From Owenia fusiformis (lineage: Eukaryota; Annelida; Polychaeta; Sabellida; Oweniidae), in contig CAIIXF020000001.1 of NCBI GenBank assembly GCA_903813345.2, positions 61,182,270-61,246,269 of the forward strand: DNA of 64,000 nt. The letters run 5' to 3'. Below, in pieces: positions 1-11,700 of the stretch. Each line of letters begins with the position of its first letter. Position 1 is the first letter of the stretch. The position numbers were made by a program, and so were the translations under genes. Under the pieces are notes generated by a model. The model was not told the origin of the DNA. It saw only the letters and a program-made list of their open reading frames with translations, and ran no database searches.

Positions 1-297
1 TATGTCGTTCAATTGGAGATAACAAAGGGACCAAGAATACATGTAAATATTCAAATTGCCAAGAATCCTAAGTATTCACATTGAGAGGTTTTGGACTAGA
101 AAGGTGTTCGAATATAACAAGTTTCACTTTACTTTCAAATGTTTTTTGGAAACATGTGTGGATGTCACTACTTTTAAATGAATTGTTTCACTAGTTTATA
201 AATCATATCAGCTGGTAATAAACACTTTGATGTTTCATAAGCACTTTGATGTTTTACAAATCCATTATTTTTACATCATCATACAAACTGCACAGAG

Positions 298-471
298 ATG
301 GACATCTGTGATAGAAGTGATGATGAGCCTACGTTCATTGACGTGACTCCTGATAGAAGTGGTGATGAGCTTACGTTCATTGACGTGACTCCTGATAGAA
401 GTGGTGATGAGCCTACGTTCATTGTCATGGTTCTCTTAGAGGCAATTGAACAAACTGCTTGTGTTCACTAA
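298..471 (+). CDS. Possible small ORF with a 14-residue tandem repeat
   Basis: A 57-codon open frame from ATG at 298 to TAA at 469-471. It carries three copies of a 14-residue unit (DRSGDEPTFIDVTP), encoded by a 42-bp direct repeat at about 314-430. The unit is acidic and the period is a multiple of three, so the frame stays open by construction. No splice sites, signal peptide or family match are evident. It lies downstream of the LRR receptor's 3' end on the other strand. It could be an exon, a tiny gene or only a minisatellite. Confidence 0.2.
   Translation: MDICDRSDDEPTFIDVTPDRSGDELTFIDVTPDRSGDEPTFIVMVLLEAIEQTACVH
314..430. repeat. 42-bp direct repeat, about 2.8 copies
   Basis: The unit containing GATGAGCCTACGTTCATTG recurs at 42-bp spacing with few differences. 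Outside this repeat and a pogo-like fragment at 61-130, positions 1-634 hold nothing recognisable. Confidence 0.8.
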
Positions 472-634
472 TTATTGGAACTTACCTATTTCAAAGGCTG
501 TCTGATTTTTCTGTAGTAACAGAATCAGAGACAGTCTTTGAACTAGATAAATTGGAATATTATATCCTCTGTGTTGTTTGTTCAGTTAGTTTCATGACTT
601 CTGTCAAGTTGGTCTTAATGACTAGTTATTACAG

Positions 635-2883
635 CTAGGCATCACTTGATTCTCGCTTTTGCATATTAGATAGATATGCTAATGTTCTTTTTGTGTTAGA
701 TTGAGCAGTTTTATTATTGACAGTATTATTATTCTTTGTTGTATTTGGCTTGTCTGAAGCTGTATGTTTGTCTTTATGTGTTTTACCATCCATTTGATCT
801 TCATCATCAAATGTCTCATATACATCCTCGGGTTCCCACTCAGGGGAGGCTGCATTACCCGAGTCATCATATTCTGCATATGATGGCTGTTCACTAAGCT
901 TAGAGTCTTTGCTCAAGTCCTCAACTTTGCCCATCTTTTTCATTGCTGAGATGTTTGCAATCTGTGACCTTGGGAGGGTGGGCACGGGTTCTTCATACAC
1001 CTCTTGGTCCTCTTGCATGGGGGCAGGAATCGGGGGTAGCGGACCTCGCTCATTTAGAGATGAACTGGAAGATTGGGTGTCATATTTAGGGTTTGATAGA
1101 ATTTCAACACTACTACCTCTCTTGGTTTTCATTCCAGTGTAGGCATTAGGTTTAGCTTTTCCCTGAGTTTTTGGCTCTTCAAGATTGCCCTCCGAGTCCC
1201 TTTTGAGTTCTAAATATTTACGATCATCACTATCCCTCTTTTCATCTACATTTTGGTAGATTTCTTCACCATTGTTGTAGCCACTATTGGTGAAGGCTGA
1301 CACTGTGCTGAGCTTAGATTTGTTTACTTGTATTGGGTCATCATAGAAGTCATCGTCCCATTGTTCACCTTCCCACATATCACCATCATCAATCTCCATT
1401 CTGTTCAGTTCACGATGGATAGCTGGTTCCTCTAGATTTCTCACAGGGGGAGGTGGAGCTTCTTCATTATCCCTTCTAAATCGTTTCCAGAACATCAACT
1501 TCTGCATATCAAAGCCTGCCTCAGGATCATTTGGGTCATGTCGCAATTTATTCCAAAACTTCATTTTCTCCCAGTCAAATGTCTTTTTCTCAAGTCCAGG
1601 GTCGGTGTTTGTTGTATCATCATGATCTACATCTCCATTTCTCTTTGGACTCTCAGGAGTTTCATTGTTTCTGTTTCTCCAAATTGGAAGATTTGAGACT
1701 TTGACAGGGGCCTCTATGTGTTCCATGGCTTCAGGATTCCTTCTTAGCAGGAGATATCCCAGTAGCAACATTAGAAGGACAGTTATTAGGAAAGTTAGGA
1801 TGACACTCAGGGTGATAGCCACATTTTTCTCATGTGACATTTGCGTCTGTGGGACTACGGCTACACCACCTGTGGTCATTACATCAACACAGCTAGATAA
1901 ACGGCAGAATTCAAACGTGAAGCACGTGACATACCCCGTGTTTGATCTCAGGCCTGTTAACAACATTGAGCCATTCTCCGCTGGAATGTTTAATGTTGAG
2001 TTTGAATTACTGTTGAATTGTCTAATGTCTACAATGAGGCGTGTGTTTGGAAGAGCGATGAGGCCATTTGGTGTCCATGATACAGCGACTGCAGTGTCAA
2101 AAACAGAAGTGACCTTGACATTGAGAGTTGTCCCAGTGCAAGAGGTTGGCACAGTAGGAGTGGAGCCATCCTCACACACTTGGACTGTGTAGTGAGTCAC
2201 CTTCACATCAGTTCTAGTGCCATTCCCCAACACACATGTAAACTCATCAAATATGTTGATACCTTTCTCAACTATGTAGTTCTTCAATGAATCAAGCGTA
2301 GAGTCGCATCTAAATGTGTTCCCGTTCAAGCCTAGTTGCCATAAATTGGGCACATAAGTTAAAACTTCAGGCGATAACGCTTGTAAAGTATTCCCTGATA
2401 AATCCAATCTTTGTAGCTGGTTCAATCCACTAAATGTTGATGTTGAAAATAGATCAACTCCACTGGAACTCATTAAAAGAACATTTAGGTATTTCAGCTG
2501 TGTGAACTGGGCTACTCCAATAAAACTTCCTGCCAGTAAATTCTCTGACAAATCCAAGTAATTTAATGAACCAATGGTGTTAACAACTGTGAGGATATAT
2601 GTTGTGAATCTGTTTTTGCGAAGGTTCAATTTTTCTAGGACTTTGCAGTATTGAAATGAGGTTATATCTAATGAGTTGAAGCGGTTAGAGCTGAGGTCCA
2701 AGTCCTGGAGACTGACCAAGTCATCAAAGAGGTAGACATTGAGGGACCCAAGGCCATTGTTGGCCAGATTAAGGTAGTCGAGGGATCTGAGGCCACTGAA
2801 TGCTGACCCTGATATTGTACTTATCATGTTTTCACTCAGGTCCAGATACTGTAGATCTGTCAACCTGTTGAATGCCAGGTCAC
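635..2883 (-). CDS. LRR transmembrane receptor, main exon (LRRs, LRRCT, FN3-like, TM, cytoplasmic tail)
   Basis: Last coding exon of a type I membrane receptor. The acceptor is the AG at 2885-2884 (pyrimidine-rich tract then GCAG). It joins in phase to the donor at 4307 and restores an unbroken LRR. The frame then gives about eight LRRs (LxxLxLxxN pattern), a cysteine-flanked LRRCT, a roughly 90-residue FN3-like domain rich in N-glycosylation sites, and one hydrophobic segment (VAITLSVILTFLITVLLM) followed by RR. The long acidic tail has tyrosine motifs of SH2-docking type (EIYQNV, EVYEEP, DVYETF) and proline-rich stretches (APPPPVR, PLPPIPAP). A role in adhesion or signalling is inferred. 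No orthologue is named because LRR-FN3 receptors are a large, fast-evolving group. Confidence 0.85.
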
Positions 2884-4306
2884 CTGCAATCACAGAAAAT
2901 CCACTGATTGAAAATTGCATATTGAGGGTAAGCTATACGATTTTAAGAGAACTTGTATTAGTCTAGCTACAAGCCCTTGTGAGCTCATGCCCCAATACAC
3001 ACCTCCCTATGTGAGAAGGTGTGTAGTCGAGTAGTGAAAGGGAGATCACATGGGCTTGAAGCTAGACTAAACATGTATATGAACGTGTAGAATTATTGCA
3101 CTCTGGTGATTAGTTTTACTACTTGTCTGATTGCATATAGAAATATGAGTAGAAGGGTTGTAACTAGCTCCATAAAAAACACAATCAATGGGGACAGTTT
3201 CCGCTGGGGCCATAATATTTCATGTGCAATACTTATACAAGTTCTCATAAAATAGGTAGCTTCACCTCCCTTGTAAAAGTGTATTCAAGGATTTATATAA
3301 TTGTCATTCAGTTATCTATTCTCAGAAAATTATGAACAGAAATATAGCGTTCCCTGAAACATTTAGTACACAATTAGTTGATAGTTTAATCTGTTGGTTA
3401 AAGCGTTAAGTCCAAATCTTGGACCAAGTTAAAGGTGTTCACATTGAGAGGAGTTCAGATTAGAGGGGTGTTCGTATTTACAGGTTTTACTGCAATTTGT
3501 GCAGCTCATTAAAAGGGAGCAAAAGAACACAGTCATCACATTGAATAGAAACATTCAAATATGAAAATATGAGTAGTTACATTGTACAACCAGATTTTTC
3601 TCAGCATACAATATATAATTACCATGACACTAAAAGTGTATAATGTACATGCAATATAACTAATAAATCCTATATGATATAGCTGATAAAGGATTATCTC
3701 TCTGCAAGTGCTTAACATTGTACTTTGGTCAAGTAAACTATCTCAAGATTACACATACTTGAGGTAGAAATGACACAATTATATTATATTCTGAGAACTG
3801 AATCTAGCCTAAACAGACCAATACAATTATGAGTTGACTGGTATAAGTTATTAAACCTTGGATTCCAGTGTTTTAAGTAATTTATTGACATTGAGATATG
3901 ATGCGAACTGACAACACAATCAGCAAAACATTTTATTGCGTGTTTTCAGGGATGAGATGAGATAGAGTGTGTAAAATGTTAGAATCAATTATATTGTTTC
4001 AAAAATCATCCCAATCTTTACCTTACAAATTTTATTTTCTGAAATGAGTTATTCAACATTTTCAATGCAGAAATTCCAAATCACTAGATTTTGAAAAAAG
4101 GGGTGTAAAAAGGAGAATTAACATTTTTAAGGATTTCCTGTGTATTCGCTACGCTCAGAAAACCTCTAAATATGAAAACATTTTTTGGTCACATTTTTTT
4201 TTATTTAATCTGCTATTGACTTCCATGTGAAAAAATGAAATGTGAACACCTGCCAATCTAAACTCTTTTGCCGATGCCAGTGGCAGAGAGGTTTTACTGT
4301 ACATAC
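2884..4306 (-). other. Intron of the LRR receptor
   Basis: A 1423-bp GT/AG intron. It holds a pogo-like MITE right at its 5' end (about 4140-4299) and another copy at about 3420-3490. The remainder is AT-rich with no recognised feature. Confidence 0.75.
4140..4299 (-). mobile_element. Pogo/Tigger-like MITE abutting the LRR-gene splice donor
   Basis: Read on the minus strand, the intron begins GTATG, then TA, then CAGTAAAACCTC, the terminus of the dispersed MITE family also seen at 19699, 45462 and 46530-46725. Internal sequence matches the family (GGTGTTCACATTT-type blocks, a CACATGGAAG segment). The distal end is eroded, so 4140 is approximate. Confidence 0.6.
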
Positions 4307-4520
4307 CTATTTGAATGAGGTTATTTCCACGCAATATGAGGCGCTGTGTGTCTGTCCTGAGTATAGGTAGCTTATCCAGACCCCTATAGCTGCAATTCAT
4401 CTCTTTAATATTCTCATTGCACACACATTCATCTGGGCAAGTCTGGGTCACCACTGGTGTCACATATAGGGATAGCGTCACACATAGCACACATGCTAGA
4501 AACCTTATGTAGCAAGAATC
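4307..4520 (-). CDS. LRR transmembrane receptor, signal peptide and LRRNT exon
   Basis: Encodes a hydrophobic signal-peptide-like stretch (RFLACVLCVTLSLYV) followed by a cysteine-rich LRRNT (CPDECVCN...C) and the first LRR. It ends at 4307 with one base of a Gly codon before the donor GTATG. The 5' edge is taken as the AG at 4522-4521 because an in-frame TAG would otherwise be read and no in-frame ATG precedes the signal peptide. The start codon must therefore be in an upstream exon that I could not locate. The 1.4-kb intron to the main exon starts directly in a MITE. Confidence 0.75.
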
Positions 4521-4555
4521 CTAAAATATGTTTGAATCGTATTATTTTATTTTTA

Positions 4556-5135
4556 CTATAGTTGATAAAGATGTTGCTATGGTTGACATAGATGTTACTA
4601 TGGTTGACATAGATGTTACTATAGTTGACAAAGATGTTACTATAGTTGATATAGATGTTACTATGGTTGACATAGATGTTACTATGGTTGACATAGATGT
4701 TACTATAGTTGACAAAGATGTTACTATAGTTGATATAGATGTTACTATGGTTGACATAGATGTTACTATTGTTGACATAGTTGTTACTATAGTTGACATA
4801 GATGTTACTATAGTTGACATAGATGCTACTATAGTTGACATAGATGTTACTATGGTTGACATAGATGTTACTTTAGTTCAAATAGATCTTTCTACAGTTG
4901 ACATAGATGTTACAATAGTTGAGATGTTACTAAAGTTGATATAGATGTTACTATAGTTGACATAGATGTTACTATAGTTGATCTAGATGTTACTTTAGCT
5001 GACATAGATGTTACTATAGTTGATATAGATGTTACTATAGTTGAGATGTTACTGAAGTTGATATAGATGTTTCTTTAGTTGACAAAGATGTTACTATAGT
5101 TGACATAGATGTCACTATAGTTGATAAACTTCAAT
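4556..5135. repeat. 21-bp minisatellite, about 27 copies
   Basis: Unit GATGTTACTATAGTTGACATA with few variants. Because 21 is a multiple of three, both strands carry open frames (heptads such as DVTIVDI and STIVTSM). The array starts about 35 bp upstream of the acceptor of the LRR signal-peptide exon. Confidence 0.95.
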
Positions 5136-8120
5136 TTTTTCTTTTGAAATTTTATCCTCAAAGGAAAACTCAATAAAAAGTAATATTAAAACAGACAAAT
5201 TTTCAGATTTCTTTAATATTTAAATGGTAAAAAATATAAGGAACCTTATAGTAGGTATGGGATACATCCATCGTGTATGGTTGGTTTTAAATACAGGATT
5301 TATAAAACCTATATCTGCAACCTCCCAGTACATAACCCTTATTAAGTGAACATGTCAATTGTAATCAAATAGCAGTTTCATAATTTTCATGTACTCATAC
5401 ATTTACTTATAAAGTGATAGGTGTAAAATAAACTAATCTAATTGAAATTAATTACCCTTAAGTTAATTATGATTTTGAAACACATTTATTCTTATTTACC
5501 TTAATACAAAAAACTTACCATTCTATTTCGTATTTAATAAATATTCGCTAATGTGACTGTCTTGGTATTCATTGTTGTATAAAATTAGTCAATTCCAAGC
5601 AAATATGATGATATATTCCAAATGCTCCATTTCTTAATTGTTTTTACTTTAATCTATTCAAATATACTGGCATTATGCATGTTATGTTGGTTCACATGTT
5701 CATGTAATCAATGTCCAATGTGAAATAGCCCCAGTGAGGAATGTCCATATATCAGCTACACTCCTCTCCATAAGTCTGGTCAGTGAAAGTTCAAATTGTA
5801 TCATTTATCAAAGCCTATGTTTGGTGATTTTAAAAAATCATTTTTGTCAAATTTCAGAACTATTGTAATTAAGAAAAAACAAAATTAAGATTTTAACATT
5901 GACAAGATTTGAAATGCTAAACCAATAAAAACTTCTAGTTGCCTTCTGGAGGGGAGTGTATATCAAGTAGAGCTGATAAAATAGTAAATATAACCAGATT
6001 AGAATTTTATTAGTAGTGGAACTAGGAACCGACGTCATTTCATCAAGTACTCCTTTGTCCAAATTTGTTATCAGCCCATGTGAGTGGAAATGAATAACTC
6101 ACATTCCACTTCACTTTTCACCAATCCCCAAATTTCTAAATAATACATCAAAACAACTCAACAATAAATCTTAAAAATGGATAAAATTCATGTCAATTCT
6201 ATAGTGTCAAATTAGTCACCAGTTTATTTTACTGTATAAAATAAACTTTAAGTTGAAAATTAAATTCTTACATGGGCTAAAACCTAGTATTTGAAGTATA
6301 TACAGTTGCACCTAGTATCAATATTGCCCCCATATATTTTGATATCCCTGAACTTTGGCCTGGTGGTACATGTCATAAATAGTTATCAGTTGTATCAGTG
6401 AAGTATCAATGTACTTGTAGCTAGGAATACCACCATTAGAGGTTGGTATCTCTACCTCATACAAAGGGATCTTGATTGCAATTATTACAAATTATCATGA
6501 AAGTGGTGTTATATTATATTTGGCCTTCAGTGTATTATGAAACAAAGCCTTTCAGCATTATTAAAGTTATAGTTTCCATATTATAAGCCCCTGAACACCA
6601 TCTACTAGTATCTATTTGTTGGAGGGGATGTTTTAGAAAGGTGGGAGAGGGCACAATGGCTTACCATTGCGAGACTATTTACATATGTAAATTATAGGAT
6701 AGCCCGATGCACCACAACTGAAGATGTTTGTATCACAAAGATGCTTCAAGGAACCAATCGAATTCCCTGAAGGGTTAGATCTTCGGTTGTGGTCCAAAAA
6801 CATACTTGGCACATACTGCATGCACAATGGACAGATTCCCTACTTCAAAGCAAATAATTGAGACTAATAGAGATAGCAAGTTTACTTGCTTAGTAAGATG
6901 GCCAGGAGGATGTCACGATTATACACCAGGAAGTACATTCCACATTCCTCTCATTTATTTACAAGACACTCAGATCATTCGATTTATGATTTGAGTCATA
7001 AAATTGAAGAATATAGACTGTAACAGCACTCCATAGGTGTATTTTTCTATAATAATTTATATATTTTCATTGTAGTTATTACATATAATGTACCATTTAC
7101 CTATACAGTACATACCTACAAACATAATGCAAAACTTCTTAAGGTGAACATTGTCATCTATATATTCAGTATAACAGTTGTGCATTGGTAGCCATAACAC
7201 ATAGAATTCAATAATAAAAAATATATATTTATGCATTCAAAATGAATGAGAATTGGCATTTGACTCAGAGGTAGGCTGGATACTCAAAAATCCAGAACAT
7301 GATGAACCTATGTAAAAGTATATTTCTAAACAATTAATTGTAGTAATTTCAAAAATGAAAAGAATATTTTATGTTTTTAACATCATTTTATTTTTCAGGA
7401 ATCCAAAAATACTAATAATTGAGTGTAGTATCTAATGGTAGGTTCTTACTTTACAGCCTTTTTGAAACATTTTAGTGCCTCAAGTTACAAAATATGGAAA
7501 GTCAGTATATCAAGGCTTTACTGATATTTTATGTTATTAAAAATGGGATATACCATGGTATAAATAGTTGACTTAGTTTTTCTTTAAAATTTCCAATAGT
7601 ATTTTACATCATGTATAAATAATATGAAATGGACGGCTAATGATGTCAAAACTAGATATTTTACATATTTATAATAATATACATTTATAAATAAGATGAA
7701 ATGGAATGATGGAATGTTAAACTATTAATGACTTGTACATATAAATGACATTTTTGTTAAATGATAACTTTAATATATTTTCAAATAACCTCACTTAAGC
7801 AGTTCAATGCTACTTGGAAGATTAGATTCTACATGTCTTTAACCAAATAAATAATACAACAACAATTTACCTCAGGTTATCTTGCTTGTCCAGTGTCAAA
7901 TTGATAAACCACATGTAGTGATTAGAGAATATGATTGTTTTGTTCACTTTATTGTCAACAATTTTGCATTTACTGTTCACCCATTGCACCCGCCATCTTT
8001 CCTCCATGGCTCCCTTTGGCTCAAACGTGTTCCTCTGACAGATGTGACAACATTCATAGATGTAGTGATTGTTGTTATGTTTACTCCTGCTCATGGATAT
8101 GTTTGCTGTTCATCCATATG
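5136..8120. other. AT-rich intergenic stretch
   Basis: No convincing gene. A short inverted repeat (CCACAACTGAAGAT near 6711 against ATCTTCGGTTGTGG near 6779) encloses about 55 bp and may be a small foldback element. The upstream start exon of the LRR receptor could lie here but was not identified. Confidence 0.5.
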
Positions 8121-8512
8121 AGTCCATAAATGTACTGTTCATACATACATATGATGTTCATAAATGTACATACATATGATGTTCATAAATGTACTGTTCA
8201 TACATACATATGATGTTCATAAATGTACATACATATGATGTTCATAAATGTACTGTTCATACATACATATGATGTTCATAAATGTACATACATATGATGT
8301 TCATAAATGTACTGTTCATACATATGATGTCCATAAATGTACTGTTAATTTATACGATGTTCATAAATGTACTTTTCATATATACGATGTTCATAAATGT
8401 ACTGTTCATATATGCCATGTTCATAAATGTACTGTTCATGTATATAATGTTCATAAATGTACTGTTCATGTATATAATGTTCATAAATGTACTGTTCATG
8501 TCACAGGTTTGA
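8121..8512. repeat. Minisatellite with 59-bp then 30-bp period
   Basis: The left part (to about 8300) has a 59-bp composite unit. The right part is 30-bp units of the type AAATGTACTGTTCATGTATA plus TAATGTTCAT. Open frames across it (for example VHKCTVH repeats) are by-products of the period. It lies just 3' of CEP104. Confidence 0.9.
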
Positions 8513-8669
8513 TAATGGAATGTTTATGTACAATACTATTCACTAGTATGATCACTTAAAATGAAATTATGTACAATAGATGTATATACAATATTCTATA
8601 TACAATGTTCCTCATATTCTGCATGAATATGGATTGTTTGAGATCCTTCTACATCACTAAAATAATCAC

Positions 8670-8701
8670 TTATTTTTTCTTCCCTTTTGCTGCAGGTTTC
8701 C
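8670..8701 (-). CDS. CEP104: CEP104 exon 22, C-terminus
   Basis: Acceptor TTTCCAG; encodes GKPAAKGKKK then TAA. The short basic tail matches the style of the family C-terminus. Confidence 0.85.
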
Positions 8702-11700
8702 CTGGAAATATAAAGAATTCAAACATTATGCAACAGATGAGAAAATGTGTAAAGATGCGACAACTGACAAGAGTTGGCCACTTAGTACCAAGATGGTTCA
8801 CATGTACAGTAAGCCTTCTGATATGAATGCTACTGGAAATAGCCAAGTGTTCAGATTTCAATGTTTCTTAATATGTGAGTTGATGGGAGATGGACCTCAA
8901 AAAAGAGACTGGGAAAATCTGTTCAGATTGAGAGATGTTCGGATAAGAGGGGTTTGGACAAGTTGCTCGTTTGTGTTGTTTCCTAAGCTAAACCAGTGAT
9001 AATGGTCTATAAAGTACATAAGTACCTGATCACTTGTGTTATTTTGTTCCTATTCCATTCCATGCCAGGCTTACTACATGTACATACATATTCTACTCAC
9101 CTTTATTATTCAAAGCTGGCAGTCTGCGTGGGTTCTGTTTGCAGCCATCCTTGCTCATCAAATGAGACTTCCAGCTCTCCTCTCCAGGTGGGAAGTTCAG
9201 ATGACACAATGGGCAGTGGTTCTTGCCATTCTCTGATGCTAAAAGTTAAGTTAACATGACTAAATGTTTATGCTTTAATACAGTAGTTATTTATGAAACA
9301 ATTGTACTACATTTCACTTATTTCTAAAATCTTTCTTGTATAGTATTACTTGTTGAATCTTCCAATAACATAGCACGTGTTTGATCTTTCCCATATAAAT
9401 TGTCTGAGATCAACTCCACCTCCAATCTCTTGCTTTCCTCAATAACACCAATGTATGAGGCTGCATCTGAGAGAACAGAAATGAGAGGTGGCTGATTCAT
9501 GACTATTGAGTAATTGTAGCATATAAACACTGAATACTTACGTGGACATGATTTTGCCTTGATATGAGCATCTACCTCAGCAGTAGGGAAGGCTTCACTA
9601 CAACGTGGACACTTGCCATAGTTATCCTTGGCCTCACACTCTGAGAGATAATGGTCAGACAGGCCAGCAATCTCCACCACCTGCTTGCAGTTGGCACATC
9701 TTTTCAGCATTGGGCATACCTTCCAATAATGGACATCAAGACCCTTGTCTGAGAATGCCTCATTCTTCTCACCACAGAACACACAAGTGCTGCAATATAT
9801 GCCAACATATAACTAATTGGGAATGTACTGAACTAATAGGTGATACACATCTACACAATTATGTTTATGCCCCTGGCAGATAGATACATACTTGTCTAAG
9901 ACTATGGCTGAGATATACATACTTGTCTATGTCTATGGCTGAGATATACATACTTGTCTATGTCTATGGCTGAGATATACATACTTGTCTATGACTATGG
10001 CTGAGCTATACATACTTGTTTATGTCTATGGCCCAAATATACATACTTGTCTATGGCTGAGATATACATACTTGTCTATGACTATGGCTGAGATATACAT
10101 ACTTGTCTATGACTATGGCTGAGCTATACATACTTGTTTATGTCTATGGCTGAGATATACATACTTGTCTATGACTATGGCTGAGATACACATACTTGTC
10201 TATGACTATGGCTAAGCTATACATACTTGTTTATGTCTATGGCTGAGATACACATACTTGTCTATGGCTATGGCTGAGCTATACATACTTGTTTATGTCT
10301 ATGGCCCAGATATACATGTATATACTTGTCTATGGCCGAGATATACATTCTTGTCTATGTCTATGGCTGAGATATACATACTTGTCTATGGCGGAGATAT
10401 ACATACTTGTCTATGACTATGGCTGAGATATACATACTTGTCTATGACTATGGCTGAGCTATACATACTTGTTTATGTCTATGGCCCAAATATACATTCT
10501 TGTCTATGGCTGAGATATACATACTTGTCTATGACTATGGCTGAGATATACATACTTGTCTATGACTATGGCTGAGATATACATACTTGTCTATGACTAT
10601 GGCTGAGATACATACTTGTCAATGGCCCAGATATACATACTTGTCCATGTCTATGGCTGAGATATACATACTTGTCTATGACTATGGCTGAGATATACAT
10701 ACTTATCTATGACTATGGCCGAGATACATATTTGTCTATGGCCCAGATATACATACTTGTCTATGACTATGGCTGAGATATACATACTTGTCTATGACTA
10801 TGGCTGAGATATACATACTTGTCTATGACTATGGCTGAGATATACATACTTGTCTATGACTATGGCCGAGATACATACTTGTCTATGGCCCAGATATACA
10901 AACTTGTCCATGTCTATGGCTGAGATATACATACTTGTCTATGACTATGGCTGAGATATACATACTTATCTATGACTATGGCCGAGATACATACTTGTCT
11001 ATGGCCGAGATATACATTCTTGTCTATGTCTATGGCTGAGATATACATACTTATCCATGTCTATGGCTGAGATATACATACTTGTCCATGTCTATTGCTG
11101 AGATATACATACTTGTCTATGTCTATGGCCCAGATATTCATATTTGTCTATGTCTACGGCCCAGATATACATACTTGTCCATGTCTATGGCTGAGATGTA
11201 CATACTTGTCTATGTCTATGGCTGATATATACATACTTGTCTATATCTATGGCTGAGATATACATACTTGTCTATATCTATGGCTGAGATATACATACTT
11301 GTCTATGTCTATGGCCGAGATATACATACTTGTCTATGTCTATGGCTGAGATATACATACTTGTCTATGGCTGAGATATACAAACTTGTCTATGACAATG
11401 GGCCAGATATACATACTTGTCTATGTCTATGGCTGAGAGATCATCTTCAATCTCTGGTTTCTTTATAGCACCTTTATCTTGTTTCTCTTGTTTACCACGT
11501 GGAGTATTCTTTGCCTGTAATCACAATATTAAAACGTATTGTGAAGATACTACATCATGATTTCACCATAAAATGTGCACGAGTAAGGAAAGCAAAACTC
11601 ACGAATTAGCGAGATGTTGTTTAATTTGAAATATAATGTGATCTGCTGTTGAATAAGTTTATCATGAGAAAATATTAAATTAATTAAATTTTGATCTTTT

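Noticed and set aside
4528-4944. Heptad-repeat frames (DVTIVDI; STIVTSM) on both strands
   Set aside because: By-product of the 21-bp minisatellite.
7867-8094. 75-codon minus-strand frame with CCHICQRNTFEPKG and MEERWRVQW
   Set aside because: It looks mildly coding but has no recognised domain, acceptor or partner exon.
8745-8999. Plus-strand frames starting at the apparent acceptor TTGCTGCAG near 8694
   Set aside because: The sequence is the reverse complement of the CEP104 last exon and a MITE; no plus-strand gene fits.
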